A stretch of 64,000 nt of DNA from Bacteroidota bacterium (GCA_018266835.1 JAFDZP010000002.1:1277302-1341301), one strand, 5' to 3'; counted from the stretch's first letter, positions 1-10,443 are shown. Program-made: numbers and translations. The notes: generated by a model from the letters alone, not told the origin.

Positions 1-1
1 T

Positions 2-277
2 GCCGCAATATTTTATCAGATTCCTGTAGGGGAAACAGGAGTACTTCCTCACACAGGAGTATATTACGAAAGCGCCGGAATGGATAAGCAGGGAGATTTG
101 GAAGTTGATGACTCGGGCGGTAATGTTTTGTTTTTAACAGGGGGACTCGATATTTATTTTTCAAGTTTTGCATTTAATTTAGATTATCAATATCCCTTGA
201 ATAATAAATTAAATGGAGACCAGACTGAAAATAAATTCAGAGTAATAACAGGGCTTTCTTATTACTTTGGAATGTAA
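2..277 (+). CDS. C-terminal end of an outer-membrane beta-barrel protein (5' truncated by window)
   Basis: The frame is open from base 2 to the stop at 277, so this is the last ~91 residues of a longer gene that starts outside the window. The visible part alternates polar and hydrophobic residues, with aromatic-rich strands such as GGLDIYFSSFAFNLDYQYPL, and ends in GLSYYFGM. This is the pattern of the last strands of an outer-membrane barrel with its aromatic C-terminal signal. The next gene encodes a secreted metal-binding protein, so a metal-related transporter or porin is possible, but that is inference from context. The specific family cannot be named from this fragment. Confidence 0.6.
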   Translation, partial: AAIFYQIPVGETGVLPHTGVYYESAGMDKQGDLEVDDSGGNVLFLTGGLDIYFSSFAFNLDYQYPLNNKLNGDQTENKFRVITGLSYYFGM

Positions 278-303
278 CAATCAGTGTAAATTAAATTAAA
301 GCG

Positions 304-645
304 ATGAAATCAAATAAAATTATTACATTAATGTTGTTATCAATTTTTTTGATAACAGGCTTGGGCAGCAAAACATATGCAGAAAATAAAATTATGACAG
401 AAAACGAACAAACACTTTTGAAAGAAACAATAAAAGAAGTTCAATTCAGATGCAAAGGCATCGGCTGCTCGGGATGCACAAATACAATTACTGAAGCAGT
501 AAAAAAACTTGAGGGTATAAAAGAAGTAACCTCTGATGTAAAAAGTAAAATAGTGAAAGTAAGTTTCGATTCAAAAATAGTTTCAGTAAAAGAAATTGAG
601 AAAGCTATAAATGACTCCGGATATGAAACCGAAGTTGTAAATTAA
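304..645 (+). CDS. Secreted heavy-metal-associated (HMA/MerP-like) domain protein
   Basis: This 113-residue protein starts with a signal peptide or membrane anchor (residues 1-26, hydrophobic core around 7-20). An HMA ferredoxin-like domain follows at about 44-112. The metal loop is C50-K-G-I-G-C55-S-G-C58; C55 and C58 form the canonical CxxC of MerP/CopZ/Atx1 proteins, and the final GYETE matches the family end. Such domains bind Cu(I), Hg(II) or Zn(II) and pass them to transporters. C50, five residues upstream of the CxxC, is an extra potential thiol ligand. It lies 26 nt after the barrel gene, so the two may be cotranscribed. A hairpin terminator follows. The metal specificity cannot be read from the sequence. 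Confidence 0.85.
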   Translation: MKSNKIITLMLLSIFLITGLGSKTYAENKIMTENEQTLLKETIKEVQFRCKGIGCSGCTNTITEAVKKLEGIKEVTSDVKSKIVKVSFDSKIVSVKEIEKAINDSGYETEVVN

Positions 646-668
646 TTTATCAGAAATATTATAAAATT

Positions 669-711
669 AAAGCCGTCAGAATAATATCTGACGGCTTTAT
701 TTTTTTATTTT
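669..711 (+). terminator. Rho-independent terminator after the HMA gene
   Basis: A perfect 12-bp stem, AAAGCCGTCAGA (669-680) with TCTGACGGCTTT (687-698), has a 6-nt loop and is followed by a T-rich run to about 710. It lies 23 nt after the stop of the HMA gene and separates that transcript from the replication cluster. Confidence 0.9.
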
Positions 712-876
712 ACAGAATTTTTTACCTCTCCTAAAACTTTTCTTTCTCGCCTTCGCTTTATATATGTTTTTATGCAAGTTACAAAGGTTTTAAACCCTAC
801 TTACTTCATTGAAAATACTCGATAAATTAGTTATTTTTCCAATTATTTATCTCATAACACTTACCGTATACCATAA

Positions 877-2319
877 ATGAAATTTACAGTCGCAGCAGAC
901 CAGTTCGTTAATTCATTAAATAAATTAAGTTCGATAGTTCCAACGAAATCTCCGCTTCCGATATTAGGAAATGTATTGTTAATACTCGAAGGAAATAATC
1001 TTGAAATGTTGGCTTCCGATCTCGAAACATTTATCAGAACAAAGACATCAGTAAAAGGAAAAGAAGACGGAAGAGTAACTGTTCCGTATAAAAAACTTTC
1101 AGACCTGTCTAAATCGCTTTCATCTAGCTTTTCAAATGTAAACTTAACTGAGAAGTTAAAAAAATCTGTTTACGATGATTTAAGAAATGAAGCAAAACTT
1201 ACCGATGTATTTGCAGATAGATTCAAATATGATTCTTCAAGTGAATCATTGGTTTATGTTGGTGTACTGACTGCAATCGATAAGGAAAAGATTGATACGC
1301 TCATAGATGAAAATCAAAAGTTTATTGACTCTGACGAAAACTTAAAACACTTAGGCGACTCAAACGCAAAGCTTAAAGAAGTTGTAGAATTACTTTATAA
1401 AAAATCCGAATCATTCCTTGCGAAGAAAACTCTTGAAATCACAGTTGACGGAAAGAGCAGAATGACTTTAAAAACACAGAACAATAAAAAATATAATTTA
1501 TCGGGTGAGCCGGCAGATGACTTCCCGCTCCCTGAAGAAAATAATCATTTGAGTTCGCTGAAAATAAACAGCGGAGTATTAAAAAGATTAATAGGAAAAG
1601 TTTTCCATGCAGCTAATAAAGACGAGATAAGAAGAAATATGTCAGGCGTATTGCTTGAAGCAAAAGAAGAGGAAATCCGTTCTGTAGCAACTGACGGATA
1701 CAGACTTGCAAAGCTGATTTACAAAACGACTCATAAAGGAATTGCAGACAGCAAAATTGTTATTCCTGTAAAGACCTGTAATTTAATTCAAAGATTAAGC
1801 AGTGAAGCCGGAACAGTAGAAATTCAGTTCGATGAAAATGATTTAAGAATATTCTTCCCGGATGCGGAAATATATTCAAAATTAATTGATGAGACATTCC
1901 CGAATTACGAATCAGTTATCCCTAATGACGGTAACAAGACTTTAAGAATAGTAAAGAAAGAATTACAGGACTCATTGCACAGAGCATTGATCTGCGCAGA
2001 TGTGATTACCAAAAGAGTTAAGATGGAGATTAAAAATAATTCAGTTACAATTACATCTGAAAATCCTGAAACAGGAACAGAAGCAGAAGAAACTCTGCCG
2101 TGTAATTTTACAGCTATGAGCGGAGATGCTGACTTTGATGCAACACCATTTACAACTGCTTTCAATACAGGATTTTTACTCGACGCAGTAAATCAAATAG
2201 AGACGAATGAAATTATTTTTAAGATGAATCAGCCTTCGAAGGCATCGATTGCATACCCGACTGAGCAGCCTGATAACGAAGATTTTATAGAATTAATTAT
2301 GCCTGTAAGAGTAAGTTGA
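877..2319 (+). CDS. dnaN: DNA polymerase III beta sliding clamp with a ~100-residue insertion in domain I
   Basis: This is the processivity clamp of the replicative polymerase. The N-terminus (MKFTVAADQFVNSLNKLSSI), the PTKSPLPILGNVLL segment, GEPADDFPLPEE (about 210-221) and the C-terminal IELIMPVRVS are all typical of DnaN. At 480 residues it is about 100 longer than the usual ~370. The excess is one block, roughly residues 82-184 (nt 1120-1428), between the strand ending in KLSDLSKSL and the strand TLEITVDGK. That block is charged, looks mainly helical and has no motif I recognise. The reading frame is intact throughout. The stop overlaps the recF start (TTGA), so the genes are translationally coupled. 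The start at 877 is the first ATG at the family N-terminus. Confidence 0.95.
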   Translation: MKFTVAADQFVNSLNKLSSIVPTKSPLPILGNVLLILEGNNLEMLASDLETFIRTKTSVKGKEDGRVTVPYKKLSDLSKSLSSSFSNVNLTEKLKKSVYDDLRNEAKLTDVFADRFKYDSSSESLVYVGVLTAIDKEKIDTLIDENQKFIDSDENLKHLGDSNAKLKEVVELLYKKSESFLAKKTLEITVDGKSRMTLKTQNNKKYNLSGEPADDFPLPEENNHLSSLKINSGVLKRLIGKVFHAANKDEIRRNMSGVLLEAKEEEIRSVATDGYRLAKLIYKTTHKGIADSKIVIPVKTCNLIQRLSSEAGTVEIQFDENDLRIFFPDAEIYSKLIDETFPNYESVIPNDGNKTLRIVKKELQDSLHRALICADVITKRVKMEIKNNSVTITSENPETGTEAEETLPCNFTAMSGDADFDATPFTTAFNTGFLLDAVNQIETNEIIFKMNQPSKASIAYPTEQPDNEDFIELIMPVRVS

Positions 2320-3506
2320 TTTTAAAAGAGATTACGCTGAATAATTTCAGGAATTACGAAGAGCAGAAAATTGATTTTAATGAGAAGTTCAATTTTATTT
2401 ACGGAGAGAACGGACAGGGTAAGACAAACATACTTGAAGCCGTTTCCTTTACATGCTTAACAAAAAGTTTTCTCGGAGCGTCCGAATCAGATTGTTTACG
2501 GTTCGACTCCGAAGGTTTTTCAATAGAGAGCACATATACAAACGATAACGGCAACGATGAAAAGATTGGAGTTGCGTATGATAAGCCTTCGGCAAAGAAA
2601 GCGATACATTTAAATAAAAACAAAGTTAGCAGCTACTCTTCTGAAATATTCGGAAGAATTCCGGCTGTGTTTTTATCGCCGCAGGATCTGGAAATTACCT
2701 ATGGCAATCCTTCCGAAAGAAGAAAATTTTTCGATATTCTGATTTCACAAACAAGTCCGCTGTATCTTAATAATCTTAAAGATATGGTGAAGCTTGTTAA
2801 ACAGAAGAACGCTTTATTCAGAAGCTATCATCAGCATCAGAGAATTTCTTCGGGAGAGTTAAAGGATTTACTTCAAAGCTATAACGAAAAATTTATAGAG
2901 GTTTCCGGTGAGATAATTGTAAAACGCATTGAGTTTTTAAAAGAGTTCTTAAATTATTTCTCAAAGAATTTTTCTTATCTGATAAATAAAAATCAGACGC
3001 CTTATATAAGCTACGAATCGGATGCTATTGGAACAATCGGTATAGATGAATATGAAACTGTAACGAAAGAAACAATAAAGTCAGGATATGAAAAGCTTTC
3101 CGAAAAAAGATTTGATGATGAAATTGCGAGGGGTACGTCGTTATTCGGCCCGCAGAGAGATGATTACATTTTCAGCCTGCAAAAAACTGCAGGTACAAAT
3201 TTTTTTGATTTAAAAAATCACGCATCGCAGGGAGAACATAAAACCTTCCTTGTTGCACTGAAGCTTTCAGAATATGATTTTTTAAAAGATAAGAAAGAAA
3301 CGAATCCTGTGCTGCTTTTAGATGACGTTCTTTCAGAGCTTGATGAAAATAGAGTGTCGATGATAATTTCTCATCTGAAGGAATTCGGGCAGATTTTTTT
3401 GACAACGACTAATAAAGGATATGCAGAAAATCTCAGCAAGTTTTATAATCCTTCAGAGATGAAAATTTTCAAAGTTATAAACGGAAAAGTTTTTACCGAT
3501 AATTAA
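2316..3506 (+). CDS. recF: DNA replication/repair protein RecF
   Basis: RecF is an SMC-like ATPase that loads RecA at gaps and stalled forks. It has a Walker A motif G30-ENGQGKT-N, an ABC-type signature region (SQGEHKTF) and a Walker B/D-loop LLLDDVLSELD near residue 333. Its 396 residues are a little more than the usual 360-380. The start is TTG at 2316, overlapping the dnaN stop as TTGA; no ATG lies near the family N-terminus (MILKEITLNNFRNY). The stop shares one base with the start of the next gene. The order dnaN-recF-DUF721-gyrB is the conserved replication cluster. Confidence 0.95.
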   Translation: MILKEITLNNFRNYEEQKIDFNEKFNFIYGENGQGKTNILEAVSFTCLTKSFLGASESDCLRFDSEGFSIESTYTNDNGNDEKIGVAYDKPSAKKAIHLNKNKVSSYSSEIFGRIPAVFLSPQDLEITYGNPSERRKFFDILISQTSPLYLNNLKDMVKLVKQKNALFRSYHQHQRISSGELKDLLQSYNEKFIEVSGEIIVKRIEFLKEFLNYFSKNFSYLINKNQTPYISYESDAIGTIGIDEYETVTKETIKSGYEKLSEKRFDDEIARGTSLFGPQRDDYIFSLQKTAGTNFFDLKNHASQGEHKTFLVALKLSEYDFLKDKKETNPVLLLDDVLSELDENRVSMIISHLKEFGQIFLTTTNKGYAENLSKFYNPSEMKIFKVINGKVFTDN

Positions 3507-3829
3507 TGCTTCACAATATGTTTCAGGAAAAGAAAGATGGGCGATTAGGCAAGGTGATTAACCTTCGCAACGAGCTTGATGAGTTTATGGAGTACATCGG
3601 CTTAAGCGAAAAGATGCAGGAGATGAAAATCCTGAAGGTATGGAATGAATGTGTGGGAGATACAATTTCACAATTCTCAAAACCTGTAGACATAAAAAAG
3701 AATAAGCTGTATGTAAGTGTTGAAAACGCAGTATGGAGATATGAACTCTCCGCTCGCAAGGAAGAGATACTGAACAGAGTGAATGAAATTTTAAAAAACA
3801 AAAAAGTAAAAGATATTATTTTCGTATAA
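3506..3829 (+). CDS. DUF721 / DciA-like protein (probable replicative helicase operator)
   Basis: This 107-residue protein contains the DUF721 core: VWNECVGDTISQFSKPV, then KLYVSVENAVWRYELS and the end KVKDIIFV. DUF721 proteins include DciA, the ancestral bacterial protein that interacts with and helps load DnaB helicase where DnaC/DnaI are absent. The start codon overlaps the recF stop by one base (taATG). Its place between recF and gyrB is the standard location in many phyla and supports a replication role. A second in-frame ATG (MFQEKKDG, four codons later) is an alternative start. Assignment as DciA rests on family and context. Confidence 0.85.
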   Translation: MLHNMFQEKKDGRLGKVINLRNELDEFMEYIGLSEKMQEMKILKVWNECVGDTISQFSKPVDIKKNKLYVSVENAVWRYELSARKEEILNRVNEILKNKKVKDIIFV

Positions 3830-3862
3830 GAATTAATTAAGTTTTAAAAAAGAAAAATATAA

Positions 3863-5839
<1,977 letters not shown>

Positions 5840-5872
5840 TTTATAAAAATATTTTATCTTAATTTTTTTAGC

Positions 5873-5905
5873 AAAGGGATGGCAGTTGTCATCCCTTTAA
5901 TTTTA
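5873..5905 (+). terminator. Terminator after gyrB
   Basis: A 9-bp stem AAAGGGATG (5873-5881) / CATCCCTTT (5890-5898) has an 8-nt loop and is followed by a weak T-rich stretch. It lies 33 nt after the gyrB stop and only 20 nt before the uppP start, so it probably ends the replication transcript. The poor U-tract means some read-through into uppP is possible. Confidence 0.7.
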
Positions 5906-5918
5906 ATATAGAAAATTA

Positions 5919-6758
5919 ATGGAAGGTATTATACACGCCATAGTATTAGGAATTATACAGGGACTTACAGAGTTTATCCCGGTAAGCAGTTCAGCCCACT
6001 TAAGGGTCATCCCTGCTTTACTCGGATGGAAAGATGAAGGAGCAGCGTTTACAGCCGTAATTCAAATCGGAACACTTATAGCTACATTCATTTATTTCAG
6101 ACAGGATATTGCAAATCTGATTCAGGGTTTTTTCAGAGCTTTGAAAACAAAAAACTTTTTCGGCGATGCTGAGTCAAGAGTTTTTATGTTAATCATTCTC
6201 GGCACAATTCCAATTTCAGTTTTCGGATTAGTGTTCAAAAAATTTATTGTAGGTGATGCGCGCGGACTATATGTAGTTGCAAGTATGCTTATTATACTTG
6301 CCGTATTTCTTTTTATAGCTGAAAAAATCAGTTCGAAGAAAAAAGATATGCAGCACGTTACGGTGAAGGACGGAATCATCATAGGTTTTGCTCAGGCACT
6401 GGCGCTTATACCCGGAAGCTCACGAAGCGGTGTAACAATAACTGCGGGGTTATTCTGCGGACTTAAAAGAGAAACTGCAGCAAGATACTCGTTCTTACTA
6501 AGTATTCCCGCCATCACATTAAGCGGACTTTATGAACTGTATTCCGAAAGGGCAGAACTGTTGGCAGAAAATAAAATCAATTTAATAATTGCCACGGTTG
6601 TATCCGGAGTTGTCGGATATATGTCTATTGCATTTCTTATCAGTTACCTGAAAACAAAAACGAATTTTATCTTTATTGTTTACCGGATTGTTTTCGGTTT
6701 AATAATTTTATTCCTGCTTTCGCAGGGAATCATTTCGAATCTTCAAGGGGCTAAATAA
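5919..6758 (+). CDS. uppP: Undecaprenyl-diphosphatase (UppP/BacA)
   Basis: This integral inner-membrane enzyme dephosphorylates undecaprenyl diphosphate to recycle the lipid carrier of peptidoglycan and other envelope polymers; overexpression gives bacitracin resistance in other bacteria. Both family signatures are present: GLTEFIPVSSSAH (15-27), with the catalytic Glu and Ser region, and PGSSRSG (165-171). Several hydrophobic segments span the protein, and 279 residues is a typical length. ATG 5919 starts directly at the family N-terminus (MEGIIHAIVLGIIQG). Terminators flank it on both sides, so it is probably monocistronic. Confidence 0.96.
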   Translation: MEGIIHAIVLGIIQGLTEFIPVSSSAHLRVIPALLGWKDEGAAFTAVIQIGTLIATFIYFRQDIANLIQGFFRALKTKNFFGDAESRVFMLIILGTIPISVFGLVFKKFIVGDARGLYVVASMLIILAVFLFIAEKISSKKKDMQHVTVKDGIIIGFAQALALIPGSSRSGVTITAGLFCGLKRETAARYSFLLSIPAITLSGLYELYSERAELLAENKINLIIATVVSGVVGYMSIAFLISYLKTKTNFIFIVYRIVFGLIILFLLSQGIISNLQGAK

Positions 6759-6770
6759 AGCCCCTTTGTT
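6745..6770 (+). terminator. Terminator overlapping the uppP stop codon
   Basis: An 8-bp GC-rich stem AAGGGGCT (6745-6752) / AGCCCCTT (6759-6766) has the last sense codon and the stop codon of uppP in its loop, and is followed by TGTTT. The terminator is embedded in the end of the coding sequence. The short U-tract makes it moderate. Confidence 0.7.
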
Positions 6771-6893
6771 TACCATTTTAAGCCCTTCTTCCCTTTATTT
6801 TCAAGAATAATTTACTATTTTTATTGTATTAAGAACATGAAACTTATTGCAAATTTCATTGTTTAATATCTAACCTGAACAGAAAGGGTAAAT

Positions 6894-7388
6894 ATGAAAA
6901 AAACATTTAGAATATCAGTTTTAGTTTCGTTTTTAACACTAGTGTTTCTTGTAGGCAATTCATTTGCTCAAATGTCTTTAGCTGATGGATTAGCTGCGGC
7001 AAAAAATTCAAATAAAAAAATTGTTTTATTTATAGGTTCATCTTCAGATGCATGGACTAAAAAAATGCAGAGTGAGGTATATACAAATGCAGCTGTTCAA
7101 TCTGCTCTTGCTAACTTTGTTTATGTAAATCTTGATGCAGATAATAAAACACCTGTAACATATGACGGCAAGAGCATAACTATTGCCGACCTTGCAAAAC
7201 ATTTTAATACAACAGGATATCCGAGCCACGTATTTTTAAATCCGGACGGTAGCGTTATCAAGTTTAAATATAACGGCGAGGAAGTTATGAACTTTGCAGG
7301 ATATGTGGAAGCAGCAGAGTTTCAAAAGATGCTTACGTTCTTCAGTTCAGATCAGTATAAGACAACTGACCTTAGTAAAGTATTGTAA
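6894..7388 (+). CDS. Secreted thioredoxin-fold protein without active-site cysteines
   Basis: It has a cleavable-looking signal peptide (1-26, ending NSFAQ) and a thioredoxin-like fold. KKIVLFIGSS (41-50) matches strand beta-1 of the domain. The cis-proline loop is TTGYPSHVFLNPDGS (106-120). Where relatives carry WCGPCKKM this protein has SSSDAWTKKM (49-58), and there is no cysteine anywhere in its 164 residues. It therefore cannot act as a disulfide oxidoreductase and may be a binding or chaperone version. An AGAAAGGG element at 6881-6888 is a rare Shine-Dalgarno-like sequence in this window and fixes the start at 6894. A shared terminator separates it from convergent coaD. Confidence 0.8.
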   Translation: MKKTFRISVLVSFLTLVFLVGNSFAQMSLADGLAAAKNSNKKIVLFIGSSSDAWTKKMQSEVYTNAAVQSALANFVYVNLDADNKTPVTYDGKSITIADLAKHFNTTGYPSHVFLNPDGSVIKFKYNGEEVMNFAGYVEAAEFQKMLTFFSSDQYKTTDLSKVL

Positions 7389-7413
7389 TAAAATTTTTAT
7401 ATAGTATTAAAGC

Positions 7414-7441
7414 AAAAAAGCGGGTTGAAGCCCGCTTTTTT
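7414..7441. terminator. Bidirectional terminator between thioredoxin-fold gene and coaD
   Basis: The stem is A6-GCGGG (7414-7424) / CCCGC-T7 (7431-7441) with a 6-nt loop. The A-run on one side and T-run on the other make it functional in both directions, as expected between convergent genes. Confidence 0.9.
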
Positions 7442-7445
7442 TATG

Positions 7446-7937
7446 TCATTTATTTTTTTTAAACTTCTCTTTTAATTTCTTAAAAACATAATCCGGTACA
7501 AACTGTTTTACATCTGCATGATATGAGGCAAGCTCACGTACCAGAGATGAATTCAGAAAGCTGTATTTCTCACTTGGCATTAAAAAAATCGTGTTAACTT
7601 CGGGTACAAGTTTTCTGTTGGTAAGCGCTATCTGAAACTCGTAATCAAAATCAGAAATTGCGCGAAGACCTCTTATTATAACTGAAGCTTTTTTCTTCTT
7701 AGCGTAACTTACAAGCAAGCCGTCGAATACATCTACAGAAACATTTTTAAACTTCTTCGTAACATTTTTTATCATGTCCATTCTTTCATCTTTTGTGAAC
7801 AGCGGCTTCTTGCTTGAGTTGACTGCAATTGTGATTATAACTTTATCGAACAGCTTGGAGGCTCTTTCAATAATATCAAGATGACCGTTTGTGACAGGGT
7901 CGAAAGTTCCGGGATATATAGCTGTAATTTTTTTCAA
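7446..7937 (-). CDS. coaD: Phosphopantetheine adenylyltransferase
   Basis: CoaD transfers AMP from ATP to 4'-phosphopantetheine, the penultimate step of coenzyme A synthesis. The nucleotidyltransferase motif PGTFDPVTNGH (about 9-19, TxGH), the IIRGLR segment and the C-terminal SSLVRE are diagnostic. I chose a TTG start at 7937, which gives MKKITAIYPGTFDP and 163 residues, the normal length. The only upstream in-frame ATG would add 23 non-homologous residues and overlap rsmD. With the TTG start the gap to rsmD is 16 nt. The pairing of rsmD and coaD in one operon is common in bacteria. Confidence 0.95.
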   Translation of the reverse strand: MKKITAIYPGTFDPVTNGHLDIIERASKLFDKVIITIAVNSSKKPLFTKDERMDMIKNVTKKFKNVSVDVFDGLLVSYAKKKKASVIIRGLRAISDFDYEFQIALTNRKLVPEVNTIFLMPSEKYSFLNSSLVRELASYHADVKQFVPDYVFKKLKEKFKKNK

Positions 7938-7953
7938 AATATTTTTAAGTGTA

Positions 7954-8493
7954 TTAAACTTCCGAAGGTCTTCTGAAATCAAAGAAAGAAAAAAATGTAA
8001 CACCAACTTCCTTTTGCCTGGTCATAAATGGTTTAAACTCATCTGCAACAACATAATTTCTTGAGTGTTCAAGAATAAAATATGTGCTTAGCTTTGATAC
8101 TTTTTCTAACAGTTTGTTATAAAATATATAATCGTATGGCGGGTCAGCGAAAATTAAATCTATATCCATAGATTCGTCACGCAAAAACATTAATGCATCT
8201 CCTCTTATAATTTCCGTTGAATCTTCAAGTTTTAAAAGCCTTACATTTTCTTCTGCCAGCTTTACATCTTTATCAACAAATATTGCAAACTCAGCTCCGC
8301 GGGAAATACATTCGATTCCGAAACTTCCTGTGCCGCAGAACAAATCTGCAACCTTAGCATTTTCAAAATCAAAAAAATTATTTAAGATATTAAAGAGTGT
8401 TTCTCTGGCTCTGTCAGTTGTAGGTCTTATGCCTTCTTTTTTTCCGGGAGTTTTTAAGCTCCTGCTTCTGTATTCTCCAGCAATTATTCTCAT
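7954..8493 (-). CDS. rsmD: 16S rRNA (guanine(966)-N(2))-methyltransferase RsmD
   Basis: RsmD methylates G966 of 16S rRNA in the small subunit. The N-terminus MRIIAGEYRSRSLKTP and GIRPTTDRARETLFNIL are diagnostic. The SAM-binding loop is ADLFCGTGSFGIE, and the N-methyltransferase motif is FADPPYDY. At 179 residues it has the standard length. It is followed 16 nt later by coaD and preceded 12 nt earlier by the PilM-like gene, so the three are probably cotranscribed. Confidence 0.95.
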   Translation of the reverse strand: MRIIAGEYRSRSLKTPGKKEGIRPTTDRARETLFNILNNFFDFENAKVADLFCGTGSFGIECISRGAEFAIFVDKDVKLAEENVRLLKLEDSTEIIRGDALMFLRDESMDIDLIFADPPYDYIFYNKLLEKVSKLSTYFILEHSRNYVVADEFKPFMTRQKEVGVTFFSFFDFRRPSEV

Positions 8494-8505
8494 AGCTTCT
8501 GTCCA

Positions 8506-9420
8506 TTAATTCATTTTAGATGCAAGTCCGCAAAGAGGGGTGTATCTGTGTAGATTTCTATCGCCGGATTTTTCGGACAACAGTTCCCTTGAAAGCTTTA
8601 CTTTAAAGAACGGGTCAACAACTGTGGTGGAAACATTTTTAAAAATTTCAGAAAATCTTTCGTCAATACTGCCGGAAAAATCTCCTCCATAAATAAAAAT
8701 TTCTTTCAGATTTAAATCGGGAATTGTAATTAAAAGATTTTTTAAAGCATTTGCAAATCTTTCGTGATGTTCGTTATCGTCTTTATTTACATATTCGTAA
8801 TACCTTATTTTGCCGTTTGAAACTACACTCATATCAATTCTGCCGGCTTTGTATCCTATAAGCAGCACATTCTTTCCAGCAATTTTATCTTTGTAGTTAT
8901 CTGTAAGAATTTTTTCAGCTGCAAAGTGATCTATTTCAACAGTTTTTAGATTGAGCTTAAGCTCGCAGCACACCCTTCGGCAAAAATCTATTTTGAATTT
9001 ATCTATGGCAATTAAAAGAGCATCATCGATGTTCTCGGTATATTTATGATTGTTGAGCTTAAGATATTTTATATTGAAATCGTTGTAAGTTTCAGGAAAG
9101 TAATTAGATATTTCCCACATGATTTGAGAATTTATTGTCTTCTCATCATCGTTATTATCTATGGGAATAATGTTTAGAAAAGCCTGGGCAGAGTCGAGTG
9201 TAACTCCCACTTTTTTTATTTTAGAAATATCTGTATTCAGTATTGAATGAATCATTTGTGATGTTTCACTCAATACTGTAGTATTATTTTTGTAATATGA
9301 AATATCTTTTCCGAAATCTACAATGGAAGAAACTTCTTCCATAAGAATAATTTCATTCAGATCGTTTACACCTATAGCTCTGATATATTCATCAGAGAAA
9401 CTTAAAATCAGTTTTTCCAA
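8506..9420 (-). CDS. PilM-like protein (actin-like ATPase fold, type IV pilus/competence type)
   Basis: The 304-residue protein is soluble, with no signal peptide. Remote PilM features are: an N-terminal short actin-fold strand pair (LILSFSDEYIRAIGV), the VGVTLDSAQAFLNIIPI segment, followed by INSQIMWEISNYFP (PilM proteins have a similar WE...YIPF stretch), a second-lobe strand NVLLIGYKAGRIDMSVVSNGKIRYYEY, the EIFIYGG element, and a final VDPF...PLCGLA. PilM organises the inner-membrane platform of type IV pili by binding PilN. No pilN/O/P/Q lie nearby, so the partner is unknown. The assignment is by pattern and could be wrong in detail. Confidence 0.55.
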   Translation of the reverse strand: MEKLILSFSDEYIRAIGVNDLNEIILMEEVSSIVDFGKDISYYKNNTTVLSETSQMIHSILNTDISKIKKVGVTLDSAQAFLNIIPIDNNDDEKTINSQIMWEISNYFPETYNDFNIKYLKLNNHKYTENIDDALLIAIDKFKIDFCRRVCCELKLNLKTVEIDHFAAEKILTDNYKDKIAGKNVLLIGYKAGRIDMSVVSNGKIRYYEYVNKDDNEHHERFANALKNLLITIPDLNLKEIFIYGGDFSGSIDERFSEIFKNVSTTVVDPFFKVKLSRELLSEKSGDRNLHRYTPLCGLASKMN

Positions 9421-9477
9421 GTTTTGTATTTATTCGATATTTATTTCATATGTCTTCCCAATTTTGACTAAAGACTC

Positions 9478-10443
9478 TTATGGCCAGCAAAGTGTCTGTG
9501 GATTGTAAATAATTCCGTTTGAAATCATACCTGTTTTATTTGAACCGCAAAGGTCTGCAAAGCTGATATCGGAATTGGTGAAATCAGCATAACTTAAATT
9601 ACAATTGTTAAGATTTGCGTAAGTCAGGTTTGTCCCAATTACTGATGCCGAAGTCAAATCGGATTGATAAAAAACTGCGCTAATTAACGAAGAGCCTATC
9701 ATATGAGCATTCCATAGATACGAATATCGAATATCTGCACTTCTTAATTTTGCCCCATCTAAGTTTGCGCTTGCTAAATTTGTATAGTTAAGATTTGCAA
9801 ACTCCATATTTGCTTCACCAAAATATACTGAGCTTAAATTTAATTTAAGCAAATTTGCATGGCTCAAATTACACTTACCACAATCATAAGATGTAAAATA
9901 TGTATTTAACTGGCTGGGTTCATAGTGTCCGTTTACGCGTACCTGAGCTGCTGTGTTGGGTCGGATAAATATTGTTTGATGCGGTGTATTGTTTGTATCA
10001 TTATTCACTGTGGAGCGAATATGAAAATAATAGTCTCCGGCAGGAATTATCATAGTGACAACAGGAATTGCAGGTGAGAGTTCATAAATAAATTCTCCAA
10101 ACTCAGCTCCATAAAGACTTACTGTAAATCTTGGATAATCCTGAATTCTTACTGTATGCTCTGCATTTTCTGTATATCTAATTGGTATTATATCTTCACC
10201 CAGAGTATATGTGTCCGGCAGTGTATCTAAGTTAGCGCCATTTGGTTCAAGATCTGTAATAATTACTCCACCGGGTTCAGCCCTCAAATTACCATTTCTT
10301 ATAAAGTCTCTTTCTGAATAAGCCTGATACGTCGGTATATTTTCTGATTCTACATTGTTTTTACAGCCTGTGAAATTGGAGATACTTATAATTACAATTG
10401 CTATCAGAGCGGTAATTGATAACAAGGAGGTTAGGGTTTTCAT
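9478..10443 (-). CDS. Lipoprotein with pentapeptide repeats
   Basis: A signal sequence ends in a lipobox (NFTGC27), so the protein is probably lipidated and attached to an envelope membrane. Residues 30-175 form a beta-rich region of unknown type. From about 185 to 305 it consists of pentapeptide repeats of the A(D/N)Lxx type (for example ANLLKLNLS, ANLNYTNLASANLDGAKL, YADFTNSDISFADL), which form a right-handed square beta-helix. Pentapeptide proteins can be scaffolds or DNA mimics; a surface lipoprotein of this kind is more likely a scaffold. It is separated from both neighbours by 57-75 nt. No specific function can be given. Confidence 0.75.
   Translation of the reverse strand: MKTLTSLLSITALIAIVIISISNFTGCKNNVESENIPTYQAYSERDFIRNGNLRAEPGGVIITDLEPNGANLDTLPDTYTLGEDIIPIRYTENAEHTVRIQDYPRFTVSLYGAEFGEFIYELSPAIPVVTMIIPAGDYYFHIRSTVNNDTNNTPHQTIFIRPNTAAQVRVNGHYEPSQLNTYFTSYDCGKCNLSHANLLKLNLSSVYFGEANMEFANLNYTNLASANLDGAKLRSADIRYSYLWNAHMIGSSLISAVFYQSDLTSASVIGTNLTYANLNNCNLSYADFTNSDISFADLCGSNKTGMISNGIIYNPQTLCWP

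Noticed and set aside
712-876. Possible replication origin upstream of dnaN
   Set aside because: No cluster of DnaA boxes (TTATCCACA or one-mismatch forms), no 13-mer repeats and no dnaA gene. AT-richness alone is not evidence here because the whole window is AT-rich.
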